Positions 32,950 through 43,320 of a stretch of 64,000 nucleotides of DNA are shown piece by piece (position 1 is the first letter of the stretch; every line of letters begins with the position of its first letter). This DNA is from Thermogemmatispora sp042408735 (GTDB lineage: Bacteria > Chloroflexota > Ktedonobacteria > Ktedonobacterales > Ktedonobacteraceae). The notes beneath the pieces are model-generated. The model worked only from the letters and a program-made list of their open reading frames with translations. It did not search any database and had not been told where the DNA came from. Location of the stretch: contig NZ_JBHOQV010000093.1 in NCBI RefSeq assembly GCF_042408735.1, positions 1 through 64,000 of the forward strand, read 5' to 3'. The position numbers were made by a program, and so were the translations under genes.

Positions 32950-34209
32950 TCACTGAACCATCTTTTTCCCCTGTTGATCCTGTTGCTGCTGATGATGCTG
33001 CTGGATCAACTCGTCGAGACGGCGGGCCATGGCCTGGGCGAAGCGCGGATCGTTGATATCCATCTCCAGCTCATGAACCTCGACCTGCGGCTGCAGGTCG
33101 GCCTTGAGGGCGCTGATGAGGGCCTGGTCGGCAGCGGGATCGTAGAAGGGCTGGCCCTCGGTGTCGATGAGCGAGACGCCGCGCAGGGGGATAAAGAGGG
33201 CCGTAGGGCCGCGGGCCTGGTTGAGCTTACGGGCGATGATGTGGCCCAGGGCAGCGCACTCTTCGACAGTAGTGCGCATCAGGGTAACGGTCGGATTATG
33301 TTTGTAGAGAAGACGGGAGCGGAATTTCTCGGGGACCGTCTCCATTGGGCCGAAGTTGACCATATCGAGAGCGCCCAGCGAGACCACCTGCGGCAGTCCC
33401 GCCGCCCCGGCGGCCTCCAGGCGCTCAGGGCCGGCGCTCAGAACGCCGCCGACCAGCTCATCGGCCAGCTCCGTGGTGGTGATGTCGAGGACTCCGGCCA
33501 GGAAGCCGCCTTTCACGAGGGCTTCCAGCGACTGGCCGCCGGTGCCTGTAGCATGAAAGACCAGGACCTCGTAGCCGCGCTCCTCGAGGTAGCGGCGGGC
33601 CTCGGTGACGCAAGGCGTGGTGACGCCGAACATCGTGGCTCCGATGAGGGGCCGTGTGGCTGAGGTCGGTTGGAAGGCCGCATAGGCGCGGGCCATGCCA
33701 GCAATAGCGGCCGCGGCGTTGCTCAGGATGCGCTCCGAGAGGCGATTGATGCCGGCGATGTCGACTACCGAGTACATCATGGCAATGTCGACGGCGCCGA
33801 CGTAGGGGCGAGTATCGCCGGAAGCAAGGGTCGAAACCATCAGCTTGGGGACGCCGATGGGCAAGGCCCGCATGGCCTGGGTGACCAGCGCGGAGCCGCC
33901 GGAGCCGCCCAGACCGAGCACTCCGTGCAGACGACCCTGGGCAAACAGCTCGCTGAGCACGGCGGTGGCACCACGGGCCATCGTCTCAATGGCGGCGCCG
34001 CGATCGCCGCGGGCCGCCAGCTCCTCCACGTCTGCTCCCGCGGCGCGCGCCACCTCCGCGCGACCGATATCCGGCTGCGCCAGCGGCGTCCCCTTCACTC
34101 CCGCATCGACAAGAAGGACATCGCAGCCCTCGGCCCGCAGGCGATCCCGCAGATAGGCATACTCCTGGCCTTTGGTGTCGAGCGTGCCGACAAGAACAAC
34201 TGTTGCCAT
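32950..34209 (-). CDS. Tm-1-like ATP-binding protein (UPF0261)
   Basis: 419 residues of the UPF0261 family, named after the N-terminal part of tomato Tm-1. Seen: VVLVGTLDTKGQEYAYLRDRL at the N-terminus, GLGGSGGSALVTQAMRALPIGVPKLMVSTLASGDT in the middle, and FHATGTGGQSLEALV, which bind nucleotide in related structures. The C-terminus is a charged helical tail rich in Gln and His (IQQHHQQQQDQQG). It is transcribed just before the PEP-hydrolase-like gene. The biochemical role is unknown; an ATP-dependent step on a small acid has been suggested from context in general. Confidence 0.88.
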   Translation of the reverse strand: MATVVLVGTLDTKGQEYAYLRDRLRAEGCDVLLVDAGVKGTPLAQPDIGRAEVARAAGADVEELAARGDRGAAIETMARGATAVLSELFAQGRLHGVLGLGGSGGSALVTQAMRALPIGVPKLMVSTLASGDTRPYVGAVDIAMMYSVVDIAGINRLSERILSNAAAAIAGMARAYAAFQPTSATRPLIGATMFGVTTPCVTEARRYLEERGYEVLVFHATGTGGQSLEALVKGGFLAGVLDITTTELADELVGGVLSAGPERLEAAGAAGLPQVVSLGALDMVNFGPMETVPEKFRSRLLYKHNPTVTLMRTTVEECAALGHIIARKLNQARGPTALFIPLRGVSLIDTEGQPFYDPAADQALISALKADLQPQVEVHELEMDINDPRFAQAMARRLDELIQQHHQQQQDQQGKKMVQ

Positions 34210-34460
34210 ACGTCGTTGTCGTCCTTTCTTCTGCGTTCCTGCCAGTTCTTCCCGCTCTGCCAGGGCAAAGCAGAGTCTTGGGTGAGCGAGTAATCGAGCG
34301 AGCGATCAGGCAAGCAAGAAGTGAGCGCAGAGGCCAGCTGAGCCGCATCGCTCAATGGCTGCTCGCCCTACCAGGGTAAGTGTACGCCCGCCAGTCCTGG
34401 GGCGTCAAGCAAGCAAGGAAGCGGGCGAGGGCAGATGGGGAGGCGGCAGCAGGAAAGGGA

Positions 34461-34510
34461 GCAGAGAAAAGCCAGGCCCCCTCCTCCACCCGTTGGGAGA
34501 GGAAGGGGCC
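34461..34510 (-). terminator. Rho-independent terminator of groES-groEL
   Basis: Leftward, GGCCCCTTCCTC pairs with GAGGAGGGGGCC (12 bp, one G-T) around a 12-base loop, and GGCTTTTCTC follows. It lies about 80 bases behind the groEL stop. Confidence 0.75.
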
Positions 34511-34587
34511 ACGAACTTCAGGGAGTCTCCTCGAGGTATCCAGAGCGGAAGCGCTGAGACTATGGATAGCCTGCCTGCAATGGACGA

Positions 34588-36213
<1,626 letters not shown>

Positions 36214-36407
36214 CGCTGTACTCCACCTCGCTTTCAAACTATGCTGACGATGAGAGCCGTCTCTTCTCTTCCCTTCTCTGCCGCGCTCTCGCTTCCCTAA
36301 GAAGTATCCTCTTATTATGAACTTTTCGCCAGTAGGTAGGTAGAGAGAATGTACTTAAGAGCAAGAGAACAAAGACCAGCAAGAAAGAGGAAGAGGAGCG
36401 ATGCGCC

Positions 36408-36698
36408 CTAGCTCAACACGGCCAGAATATCGCTCTCTTTGAGCACCAGATATTCTTCGTTGTCGAGCTTGAACTCGGTGCCGCCGTACTTGGCAAACAA
36501 AACGTGATCGCCCTCGCGCACCTCGATGGGCACCCGGTCCCCGTTATCGAGCAGGCGCCCGCTGCCGACGGCGATCACCGTACCTTCCTGCGGCTTCTCC
36601 TTGGCTGTATCGGGTATGACGATCCCGCTCTTGGTCACTTCCTCCTTCGGAAGCGGCTTGACCACGACGCGGTCGCCTACGGGACGGATCTTCGCCAT
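36408..36698 (-). CDS. groS: Co-chaperonin GroES (Hsp10)
   Basis: 96 residues. ATG 36698 is chosen over an in-frame GTG two codons upstream because GGGAG is then at normal spacing. Typical GroES: IRPVGDRVVVKPLPKEE, the mobile loop with GIVIPDTAKEKPQ, and VREGDHVLFAKYGGTEF. It caps the GroEL ring. It is first in the operon, 195 bp before groEL. The promoter region shares the phased CTAAC(G/A) array with htpG. Confidence 0.98.
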   Translation of the reverse strand: MAKIRPVGDRVVVKPLPKEEVTKSGIVIPDTAKEKPQEGTVIAVGSGRLLDNGDRVPIEVREGDHVLFAKYGGTEFKLDNEEYLVLKESDILAVLS

Positions 36699-36918
36699 AC
36701 GCACACACTCCCTTCACTGTTGGCTGACTCTCGTCAGGGAAAGAAGTAGGCTCACAAAAGGACGGCTGCCGCAGCCGTGCCAGCCGCCAGGCCGGCCCTG
36801 CTCAGTCCGACCCGCCGCGGGGCAGTAACCACTGCTCACCGTCCCTTTGCTCGATCTCGACTCGACCGTTCGCTATGACTCTCTTTCTGGCTTGCTGTCC
36901 TGTCCTGGGTTCTTTCCG

Positions 36919-37005
36919 CCTATACTAGATGCCACATCCGCCGTTAGAACAACACAAGAGAAGCGTTAGAGTTCCGTAGGAATTGTGTTAGAGGAACGTT
37001 AGAAT
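36919..37005 (-). promoter_or_regulatory. groES upstream array of CTAAC(G/A) hexamers phased at 22-22-11 bp, with -10 box
   Basis: On the plus strand CGTTAG or TGTTAG starts at 36942, 36964, 36986 and 36997; a weaker CGTAGG fills the 11-bp phase at 36975. Read toward groES the last repeat CTAACG (36947-36942) takes the -35 position, and TATAGG (36924-36919) follows after 17 bp. The orientation relative to groES is the same as relative to htpG at 5154. The 15-mer at 36991-37005 is the exact reverse complement of 5167-5181. Confidence 0.65.
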
Positions 37006-37066
37006 CCTGACCGCCTGGCCCTCTCCTCCCAGCCATGATATACTTTGTTGACTGGCCAAAGCGGGA

Positions 37067-37085
37067 GAAAGAAAGAAAGAAAGAA
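37067..37085. repeat. GAAA simple repeat upstream of moaC
   Basis: Four GAAA units followed by GAA. It lies in the moaC leader, 44 bases before the start codon. No function is evident. Confidence 0.6.
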
Positions 37086-37128
37086 CGACCGAGCCTCTTA
37101 GCATGGAGGAGAAAGGGGGAATCGCGCG

Positions 37129-37647
37129 ATGTCTGCCGGGCCAGAGGAGTCCCCGACTCCGTTGAGCCATCTCGATGCCGGTGGCCATGTGCGCATGGTC
37201 GATGTGAGTGGGAAAGCGGAGACGCTGCGCGAGGCTACCGCTCGCGCCCGGGTCCGTCTGCAGCCGCGGACGCTGGCCCTCATCGAGCAGAACCAGATCG
37301 CCAAGGGCAATGTGCTGGAGGTGGCGCGCATCGCGGCTATCATGGCCGCTAAGGCCACGCCGCACTTGATTCCGCTCTGCCATCCGCTGCCGCTGACGCA
37401 TGTGGGCGTGAACTTTGAGCTGCAGCCCGAGCAGGGGCTGATTCTGATCGAGGCCAGTGCGCGCACAACTTACAAGACCGGGGTGGAGGTGGAAGCTCTG
37501 ACGGCGGCCACCGTGGCCGCTTTGACCATCTACGATATGTGTAAGGCCGTCGATCAGACGATTACCCTGGAGCAGGCCCACGTTGCGCGCAAGAGCGGCG
37601 GCCAGCATGGCCTGGTCGAGTTCTCTCCAGAGGCGCCCGCTTCTTGA
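37129..37647 (+). CDS. moaC: Cyclic pyranopterin monophosphate synthase MoaC
   Basis: 172 residues, the usual MoaC size. Conserved catalytic stretches: KGNVLEVARIAAIMAAK (K59), IPLCHPLPLTH (C84, H85), EALTAATVAALTIYDMCKAVD (D136, K139) and KSGG at 155-158. MoaC turns 3',8-cyclo-GTP into cyclic pyranopterin monophosphate, the second half of the first step in molybdopterin cofactor synthesis. It is divergent from groES and alone here; other moa genes are not in the window. The need for molybdopterin is matched by the molybdenum hydroxylase encoded at 40.7-44.2 kb. Confidence 0.96.
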   Translation: MSAGPEESPTPLSHLDAGGHVRMVDVSGKAETLREATARARVRLQPRTLALIEQNQIAKGNVLEVARIAAIMAAKATPHLIPLCHPLPLTHVGVNFELQPEQGLILIEASARTTYKTGVEVEALTAATVAALTIYDMCKAVDQTITLEQAHVARKSGGQHGLVEFSPEAPAS

Positions 37648-37772
37648 GCCATGGCCCAACCCCGCAGCGGGAAGATGAGGGACCAGCCTGGTCGGCCGTC
37701 TTCCTCCACCCGCAGGCTCTGAGGTGAGGCGACCGGACCGGACAGGCCGGACCAGGCCGGCCGGCAAAGCGC

Positions 37773-38504
37773 TCAGGCCAGGACGCGCTGACGTTGGCGA
37801 TAGCGAACGGAGAGGACACCCTCGGGCAGGGCCTCGATGTCGATGGCTTCGCCGTAGTCAGGCTCGCCGGGATCGTGGCCGTCAAAGAGGTAGTGGCGCA
37901 GAAAGGCGCGCAGCAGCGGCGAGTGGGAGATGCAGAGGTAGTGCCTCGGCTGGCGCCGTGGGCCGTCGGCCAGGCTGCGCACAAAGGTCCATAGACGCCG
38001 CGCGGCGCCGGGCGCGTCTTCTCCCGGGGGATCAGGCAGGTTGACCCAGTAGCCGATGCGGTCGGGGACGCTCCAGAAGCCTCGCCAGAAGGGATGGCGG
38101 GCGATCTCTTCCTCGCCGAGGCCGCACCAGGCGGGCAACTGCTCCACCAGGGCGGCGGCGCTGCTGACCATCTCGACGCGTGTGCCGGCAACGTAGAGAT
38201 CGGGAGTGCGCAGGGCCTCGTTGCGCTGCGGCTCATGGATGACGAGGCCGGGCAGCGCGCGCCCGCCGATGCCACTCAGGCGGCTCAGAACCTCATAGAG
38301 CACCTGGGCAGTTTCACGGGCACGTCGGGGCGCAGCGTGCAGGATGAAGACCTCTTCTCCAGGCCGCAGGCGCCCGGCCAGCCCTTCAGCCAGGCGCGCG
38401 ATCTCCTGCCTGCCCTCTTCGGTCACAGGCACGTCGCCACGATGGGAGGCGACGCGCCCATGACGCAAGAGCTGGATCACCAGCGACGCGGACCGTTCGC
38501 TCAT
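37773..38504 (-). CDS. Histidine phosphatase family protein
   Basis: 243 residues with the RHG motif of the phosphoglycerate-mutase-like superfamily at R14-H15-G16 (IQLLRHGRVAS), a second Arg in APRRARETAQVL, and the second catalytic His in CISHSPLLRAF. The enzyme dephosphorylates a small molecule by way of a phospho-His intermediate; the substrate is unknown. Its start overlaps the stop of the cyclase-family gene (ATGA) and it ends the long leftward operon. A phosphatase in an operon that also has a phosphotransferring dikinase could remove the phosphate added earlier. Confidence 0.88.
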   Translation of the reverse strand: MSERSASLVIQLLRHGRVASHRGDVPVTEEGRQEIARLAEGLAGRLRPGEEVFILHAAPRRARETAQVLYEVLSRLSGIGGRALPGLVIHEPQRNEALRTPDLYVAGTRVEMVSSAAALVEQLPAWCGLGEEEIARHPFWRGFWSVPDRIGYWVNLPDPPGEDAPGAARRLWTFVRSLADGPRRQPRHYLCISHSPLLRAFLRHYLFDGHDPGEPDYGEAIDIEALPEGVLSVRYRQRQRVLA

Positions 38505-39214
38505 GCTGGCTCCTCCGGAACCAGGGCGAAGGCGCGCGCTGGGGCGCTATCGATGCCGGCGAAGTGGTAAAAGGGGGCAAAGAACTGGCAGCGCGGCGGA
38601 AGCTGCCCCAGGTTGACCAGCCCCTCGATGAGGGGGATACCCGCGCCGAGAATGGTGCGATGGACGACGAACTGGTCGGCGGTCCAGCCCTGCTCACGGG
38701 CCGCCGGCTCCTCGAAGAAGTCGCAGCCGATGCTCTTGGGCCGCCTGGCAACGAGCCAGTGGGCCGCCGCTTCGGTCAGCGCCGGCGAGCGCGGGAAGTA
38801 GATGGGCGTGCCAATGGCCCGCTGAGCCCAGTCGCTGCGCAGGAGCAGGATGTCGCCAGGTCGGATCTCTTCGCCCCGGGCGTGCAGTCGCTCCAGGGCA
38901 CGCTCAAGCTGCGGCACGTCGATGAGCATGCGCTCATCGACCGGGGTCAGGTCGAGAACGACGGCACTGCCGATGACGCGTTCAAGGGCAACCTGCTCGA
39001 TGGCCTCCCCTCGCTCGAAACAGTGGAGGGCCGACTCGACGTGACAGCCGGTGTGCAGGCTCATGGTCACCTGGCCGGACTGCCAGTAGGGGCGCTCGCC
39101 CTCAGCCCCTTCTCCAACTTTGGTGCGCACCTCAAAGTGAACCCCGATATTGGTGGAAGGCGGTCCTTTGAAGCCTTCGGGAACCGCCGGTGTGAGATCG
39201 ATGATCCTGGTCAT
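38501..39214 (-). CDS. Cyclase-family (kynurenine formamidase-like) metal hydrolase
   Basis: 237 residues. The family metal motif HxGTHxDxP appears as HTGCHVES near 54-61, so a Cys replaces Thr and a Glu replaces Asp. Other family parts are clear: IDLTPAVPEGF at the start, ILLLRSDW, CDFFEEPAA and HRTILGAGIPLIEGLVNLGQLP near the C-terminus. Members hydrolyse amides or lactones such as N-formylkynurenine, or dehydrate ring compounds. A second, only distantly similar member lies at 45300 in the same operon. Confidence 0.85.
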   Translation of the reverse strand: MTRIIDLTPAVPEGFKGPPSTNIGVHFEVRTKVGEGAEGERPYWQSGQVTMSLHTGCHVESALHCFERGEAIEQVALERVIGSAVVLDLTPVDERMLIDVPQLERALERLHARGEEIRPGDILLLRSDWAQRAIGTPIYFPRSPALTEAAAHWLVARRPKSIGCDFFEEPAAREQGWTADQFVVHRTILGAGIPLIEGLVNLGQLPPRCQFFAPFYHFAGIDSAPARAFALVPEEPA

Positions 39215-39396
39215 AGCTTTGCTTCGCCTTCGTTCTGCTCAACACGTGATTCCTTTAACGGCGGGACTATCCTATCGGTCGCCCGGCCGGCTGGCGGCGC
39301 TGGCCGCCGCAGGTCAGTTTCCCCAGGGCCAGGCCTGGCCGCGGGAGCGCGGGATGCCGCCGACCGAGCTCCTCTAGAGGAGAGAGCGCTTTCGCT

Positions 39397-39684
39397 CTAC
39401 AGCGTCCAGAAGAAGTGGCGCTCGCGGCTCTCCAGATTAGGAATGGCCTCCCCTTTGACGTACTGTTCGAAATGAGGCGTGGCCATGTGGGCTTCGTAGG
39501 CCGCCTCATCAACGTACTGCTCGTAGATAAAGAAGAGGCGTGGATCGTCCGGCGAGCGATGCGGCTGATAGAAGAGACAGCCAGGTTCCTGAAGCGAGAG
39601 CGGAGTCATGGTCTCCAGAACACGGCGGATGGTCTCTTCCTGCCCGGGCTTGGCCCGCCAGTAGGCAGCAACGATGTAGGCCAT
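39397..39684 (-). CDS. ABM-domain protein (antibiotic biosynthesis monooxygenase family)
   Basis: 95 residues forming one ferredoxin-like ABM domain: YIVAAYWRAKPGQEETIRRVLE, a PGCLFYQPHRS turn, FFIYEQYVDEAAYEAHMATPHF. Members are cofactor-free monooxygenases, isomerases or dimerisation modules. It starts 7 bases behind the FAH-family stop and so is clearly co-transcribed. Role unknown; action on a ring or enol intermediate of the operon's pathway is plausible. Confidence 0.85.
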   Translation of the reverse strand: MAYIVAAYWRAKPGQEETIRRVLETMTPLSLQEPGCLFYQPHRSPDDPRLFFIYEQYVDEAAYEAHMATPHFEQYVKGEAIPNLESRERHFFWTL

Positions 39685-39690
39685 AGTGGC

Positions 39691-40533
39691 TTACGCTCCT
39701 CTCTGCTTTTTACCGATGCGATTGCGCAGCACTCCAATGCCTTCGATCTCCAGCTCGACCACATCGCCCTCGCGCAGCCAGCGATCGAGTTCCAGGCCGG
39801 AGCCGCCAGCGGCGGTCCCCGAGCCAAAGACCTCACCAGGGTAGAGGGTCTGGGCCTGCGAGGCGTAGGCGATCATATCGGCAAAGGTGTGATGCATGTG
39901 GCCGGAGTTGTCTTCGCCCCAGATCTCGCCGTTGACGCGCACGACCATGCGCAGGTTGCTGGGGTCGATCTCATCGGCGGTGACGATGCAGGGACCGAGG
40001 ACGTTGGAGCCGTCCCAGTCCTTGGCCTTGCCCGGTCCCATGTTGACGGGCAGCTCGCGCGTCTGGACGTCGCGGGCCGAAACATCGTTCCAGATGGTGT
40101 AGCCAAAGATGTAGTGCATGGCTTCCTCTTTGGGGATGTCCTTGCCGCGCCGTCCAATGATGGCCGCTAGCTCTAGCTCGTGATCGAGGCGCTCGGTGTA
40201 GGCCGGCCAGGGAATCTCCTCGTCGGGTCCGATGACGGTCTCAGGCAGCCCTTTGTAGTAGGCCGGCACGCTGTACCATTCGGGGGCAATGGGCCGCCCA
40301 AGACGGCTCATGGCATTTTTGAGATGGCCCTCGAAGGCCAGAAAGTCGCGTAGGGAACGGGGGCGCAGCGGCGCCAACAGACGCGCCCCTCCGACGGGCT
40401 GGCGCCTGGCAATGGGGGCCCCGGCCTCAATGAAGGCTACCATGTCCCCCTCGAAGCCAACGTCCAGCACGCTCTCCCCCTCCAGCAGACCGACGCGCGG
40501 CCCCTGGCCCGCGTCGTAGGTGACAAATTTCAT
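39691..40533 (-). CDS. Fumarylacetoacetate hydrolase (FAH) family protein
   Basis: 280 residues. Metal-binding and catalytic blocks: LDHELELAAIIGRRGKDI (acidic ligands), YTIWNDVSARDVQ, GKAKDWDGSNVLGPCIVTADE, and GEVFGSGTAAGGSGLELDRWLREGDVVELEIEGIG. FAH enzymes cleave C-C bonds in 1,3-diketo acids or hydrate/decarboxylate related acids. Two roles can be considered: a step of the surrounding operon, or hydrolysis of 2,4-diketo-3-deoxy-L-fuconate to pyruvate and lactate, which the fucose operon itself lacks. Position within this operon favours the first. Confidence 0.9.
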   Translation of the reverse strand: MKFVTYDAGQGPRVGLLEGESVLDVGFEGDMVAFIEAGAPIARRQPVGGARLLAPLRPRSLRDFLAFEGHLKNAMSRLGRPIAPEWYSVPAYYKGLPETVIGPDEEIPWPAYTERLDHELELAAIIGRRGKDIPKEEAMHYIFGYTIWNDVSARDVQTRELPVNMGPGKAKDWDGSNVLGPCIVTADEIDPSNLRMVVRVNGEIWGEDNSGHMHHTFADMIAYASQAQTLYPGEVFGSGTAAGGSGLELDRWLREGDVVELEIEGIGVLRNRIGKKQRGA

Positions 40534-40716
40534 GGCAGAGCCTCTCTCTTCCTTCTTCTGTCACTCTCTATGAGCAGAGCATCAGGCCGCTGCCTGGCCC
40601 GGTCAAGGGGGGCAGCTCGCCCTTGCTTGCTCTCAATGCGCCCACTTGTTAGCCGCTTGCGGAGCCAGCAGGCGGGGGCCAGCAGGCAAGAGTATCCGCC
40701 TCCCACCTCGCCTGAC

Positions 40717-41184
40717 TCACCCGGCGCGCTCCTCGGCCAGCAGCGCCGCCGCCCTCCGGGCCGCCTGGATGATCTTGAGATAGCAGCCACAGCGGCAGAG
40801 GTTGCCGCCAAGGGCCCGCCTGATCTGCTCCTCGTCTGGCTGCGGCTCCTCTTCCAGCAGGGCCTTGACGGTCAGGATCATGCCAGGAGTGCAGTAGCCG
40901 CACTGGAAGGCTTGAACCTCCTCAAAGGCCCGCTGGACGGCGTGCTGACCGCCGAGGCCCTCAACAGTGGTGATCTCGCAGCCCTCGGCCAGCGGCGCCA
41001 GAAGGATGCAGGTCGAGATGGGCTGGCCATCGAGCAGGGCCGTACAGGCACCGCAGAGGCCCAGCCCGCAGGTCTCGCGTACGCTGCGCAGACCCAGCTC
41101 GCGGCGCAGGACCTCCAGCAGCATTTCGTCCGGCTCCGCCTGCACCGTTACGGGTTGGCCATTCAGCCTGAAATGAATCTCCAT
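40717..41184 (-). CDS. Molybdenum hydroxylase small subunit, two [2Fe-2S] clusters
   Basis: 155 residues of the CoxS/XdhC-type iron-sulfur subunit. The plant-ferredoxin-like cluster is bound by C39, C44, C47 and C59 (CGLGLCGACTALLDG). The second, helical cluster is bound by C95, C98, C130 and C132 (CGYCTPGM and NLCRCGCY). It passes electrons from the molybdenum site to FAD. It is the last of the medium-large-small subunit genes, 27 bp behind the large subunit. Substrate depends on the large subunit. Confidence 0.95.
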   Translation of the reverse strand: MEIHFRLNGQPVTVQAEPDEMLLEVLRRELGLRSVRETCGLGLCGACTALLDGQPISTCILLAPLAEGCEITTVEGLGGQHAVQRAFEEVQAFQCGYCTPGMILTVKALLEEEPQPDEEQIRRALGGNLCRCGCYLKIIQAARRAAALLAEERAG

Positions 41185-41211
41185 TGCTGCCTCGCTCTCT
41201 CGTCAGACTGG

Positions 41212-43320
41212 TCAAACTGGCGCGGCGCTGCGGCGCTCGCTGGCCTCTAAGACGCGCTCGGGCGTGAGCGGCAGGTCGCGCACGTGGATGCCGAGCGAGA
41301 AGAGGGCATTGCCAATCGCGGCAGGCACCGGCGGCAAGGCCGTCTCGCCCAACCCGTGGATCTCGGCGCCGGGACGCTCGATCAGGTCGTAGGTGATCTG
41401 TGGCAGGTCGTCCGCCGCGGGAATATTGTAGTCGGAGAGGTTGGCGTTGGTGACCTGGCCGTCGGCAAAGGTGATCTCTTCGAAGAGGGCGCTGCCCAGA
41501 CCCATGATCATCGAGCCTTCGTTTTGTAGCTGGGCCGCCGGTGGGTTGACAACTCGCCCGGCGTAGATGGCGGTGTGCAAATGGATGACCTCCAGCTTGC
41601 CGGTCTCCTCGTCGACGCGCACCTCGGCGGCAGCCGCACCCTGGTGCCAGTGGGTCGAGGCGATACCCTGGCCCGTATCGGGATCAAGGCCACCCTCGTT
41701 GACGCACTCGCCGTATCCCAGCTCCCCGTTCTCCTTGAGCTGGCGCACGGCCTCCACCAGGGCCCGCCCCATCATGTAGGTCGAGCGGCTGGAGGTGGTG
41801 CGCGTATCGTAGGGCACGATGTCGGTATCCGGTATAGGGAAGTGGACGCGCTCAACGGGCACGCCGAGCTGCTCGGCAGCCAGCATGCGTATGGCGCGCC
41901 AGGCTCCCTGGCCCATTTCGGCAGTGGCGCAGTGCACAGTGTAGCTGCCGTCGTCGTTGGCTTCGACGACAATCGAGGCCCGGCTGGGGGTTTGCATGCC
42001 CTTGAGTAAGACCGCCAGCCCCTTGCCGCGTCGCTCTCTCTGCCAGTTGATCCGCTCAGCTACGGCCCGCAGACAGTCGGCAAAGTGGACGTCGTGCATG
42101 ACCTCGCCCGTGCAGTAGCGGTCTCCGTCGACCAGAACGTTTTTGAGGCGCAGCTCCAGCGGGTCAAGGCCGAGGCGCTCGGCCAGCAGATCCATCGTGC
42201 GCTCTGAGGCCCAGACGGCTTGCGTGGCCCCATAGCCGCGGAAGGCGCCGTTGGACGGCAGGTTGGTGTAGATGCAGTAGGAATCGACCCAGACATGGGG
42301 AATGCGATAGGGACCGGGCGAGGCGAAGCCCATCTTCTGGGCCACACCGGGTCCGCAATCGGCGTAGGCGCCGGTATTGACCCAGCAGGTGACTTGCTTG
42401 GCGACCAGAGTGCCGTCGCGCCTGGCTCCGAGCCGGACGTGGATCGTGGCCGGGTGGCGATTGAGGGTCAGCCACTCCTCGTCACGCCGCAGGACGAGCT
42501 TGACGGGGCGCCCTGCCTTGCGCGCCAGGCAGGCCACGATGGCTTCGTAGCGCACGAAGGTTTTGGCCCCAAAAGCTCCGCCCATTGGAGGGGCGATGAT
42601 GCGAATGCGCTCTTGGGGCAGACCAAAGATGCCGGCCAGGTCCATGCGCAGGTTAAAGGGCGTCTGCGTCCCCGTCCAGACCTCTAGCCGTCCGTCAGGA
42701 GTCCAGCACGCCAGGCAGGCATGTGGCTCCATCGGAACGTGTTGGGCGCTGGGCGTGCGATAGGTCTCTTCGACGATGACCTCGGCTTCAGCAAAGCCCT
42801 GCTCGATGTCGCCGTGCCGGATGCGGAAGTGGTGGCAGACGTTGCGCTGCGGCTCGGGGCGCATGCCGAAGTAGGCGGCATCGTTATCGGAAATGGCCAG
42901 ATCCTCATGCAAAAGGGGCGCTCCCGGCTGGATGGCTTCGACAGCGTCGAAGACGGCGGGCAGCTCCTCGTAGTCGACTTCGATCAGCTCGGCGGCCTCG
43001 CGGGCGGCGCGCGGTGAGGCGGCGGCTACGGCGGCCACAGGATCCCCAATGTAAAGGGCGCGCTCAACGGCCAGCACCTGTTGATCTTTGATCTGGCAAC
43101 CGTAAAAACCCAGGGAGCGCACGTCATCAGGGGTCAGCACCACGACATCGGCAGGCAGGGCCGAGGTATCTACACGCAAGACGCGCGCATGGGCATAGGG
43201 AGAGCGTACGATGCAGGCGTAGAGCATGTCGGGCAGCTCGACGTCCTGGGCGTAGCGAATGGCTCCGGTGACGCGCGGATCAGGCTCGCGATGATGGCTG
43301 TTCTGAGCGCTCTCAGGCAT
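41212..43320 (-). CDS. Molybdenum hydroxylase large subunit (xanthine-dehydrogenase family)
   Basis: 702 residues, slightly short for the family. Molybdopterin and active-site segments: GGAFGAKTFVRYEAI, NGAFRGYGATQAVW, and the catalytic Glu659 in GLGETALPP. The CO-dehydrogenase active-site loop AYRCSFR is absent, so this is not a form I CO dehydrogenase; it belongs with hydroxylases of purines, nicotinate, aldehydes or aromatic CoA esters. The enzyme inserts oxygen from water into a C-H bond. It overlaps the medium-subunit stop by 8 bases. Substrate unknown. Confidence 0.93.
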   Translation of the reverse strand: MPESAQNSHHREPDPRVTGAIRYAQDVELPDMLYACIVRSPYAHARVLRVDTSALPADVVVLTPDDVRSLGFYGCQIKDQQVLAVERALYIGDPVAAVAAASPRAAREAAELIEVDYEELPAVFDAVEAIQPGAPLLHEDLAISDNDAAYFGMRPEPQRNVCHHFRIRHGDIEQGFAEAEVIVEETYRTPSAQHVPMEPHACLACWTPDGRLEVWTGTQTPFNLRMDLAGIFGLPQERIRIIAPPMGGAFGAKTFVRYEAIVACLARKAGRPVKLVLRRDEEWLTLNRHPATIHVRLGARRDGTLVAKQVTCWVNTGAYADCGPGVAQKMGFASPGPYRIPHVWVDSYCIYTNLPSNGAFRGYGATQAVWASERTMDLLAERLGLDPLELRLKNVLVDGDRYCTGEVMHDVHFADCLRAVAERINWQRERRGKGLAVLLKGMQTPSRASIVVEANDDGSYTVHCATAEMGQGAWRAIRMLAAEQLGVPVERVHFPIPDTDIVPYDTRTTSSRSTYMMGRALVEAVRQLKENGELGYGECVNEGGLDPDTGQGIASTHWHQGAAAAEVRVDEETGKLEVIHLHTAIYAGRVVNPPAAQLQNEGSMIMGLGSALFEEITFADGQVTNANLSDYNIPAADDLPQITYDLIERPGAEIHGLGETALPPVPAAIGNALFSLGIHVRDLPLTPERVLEASERRSAAPV

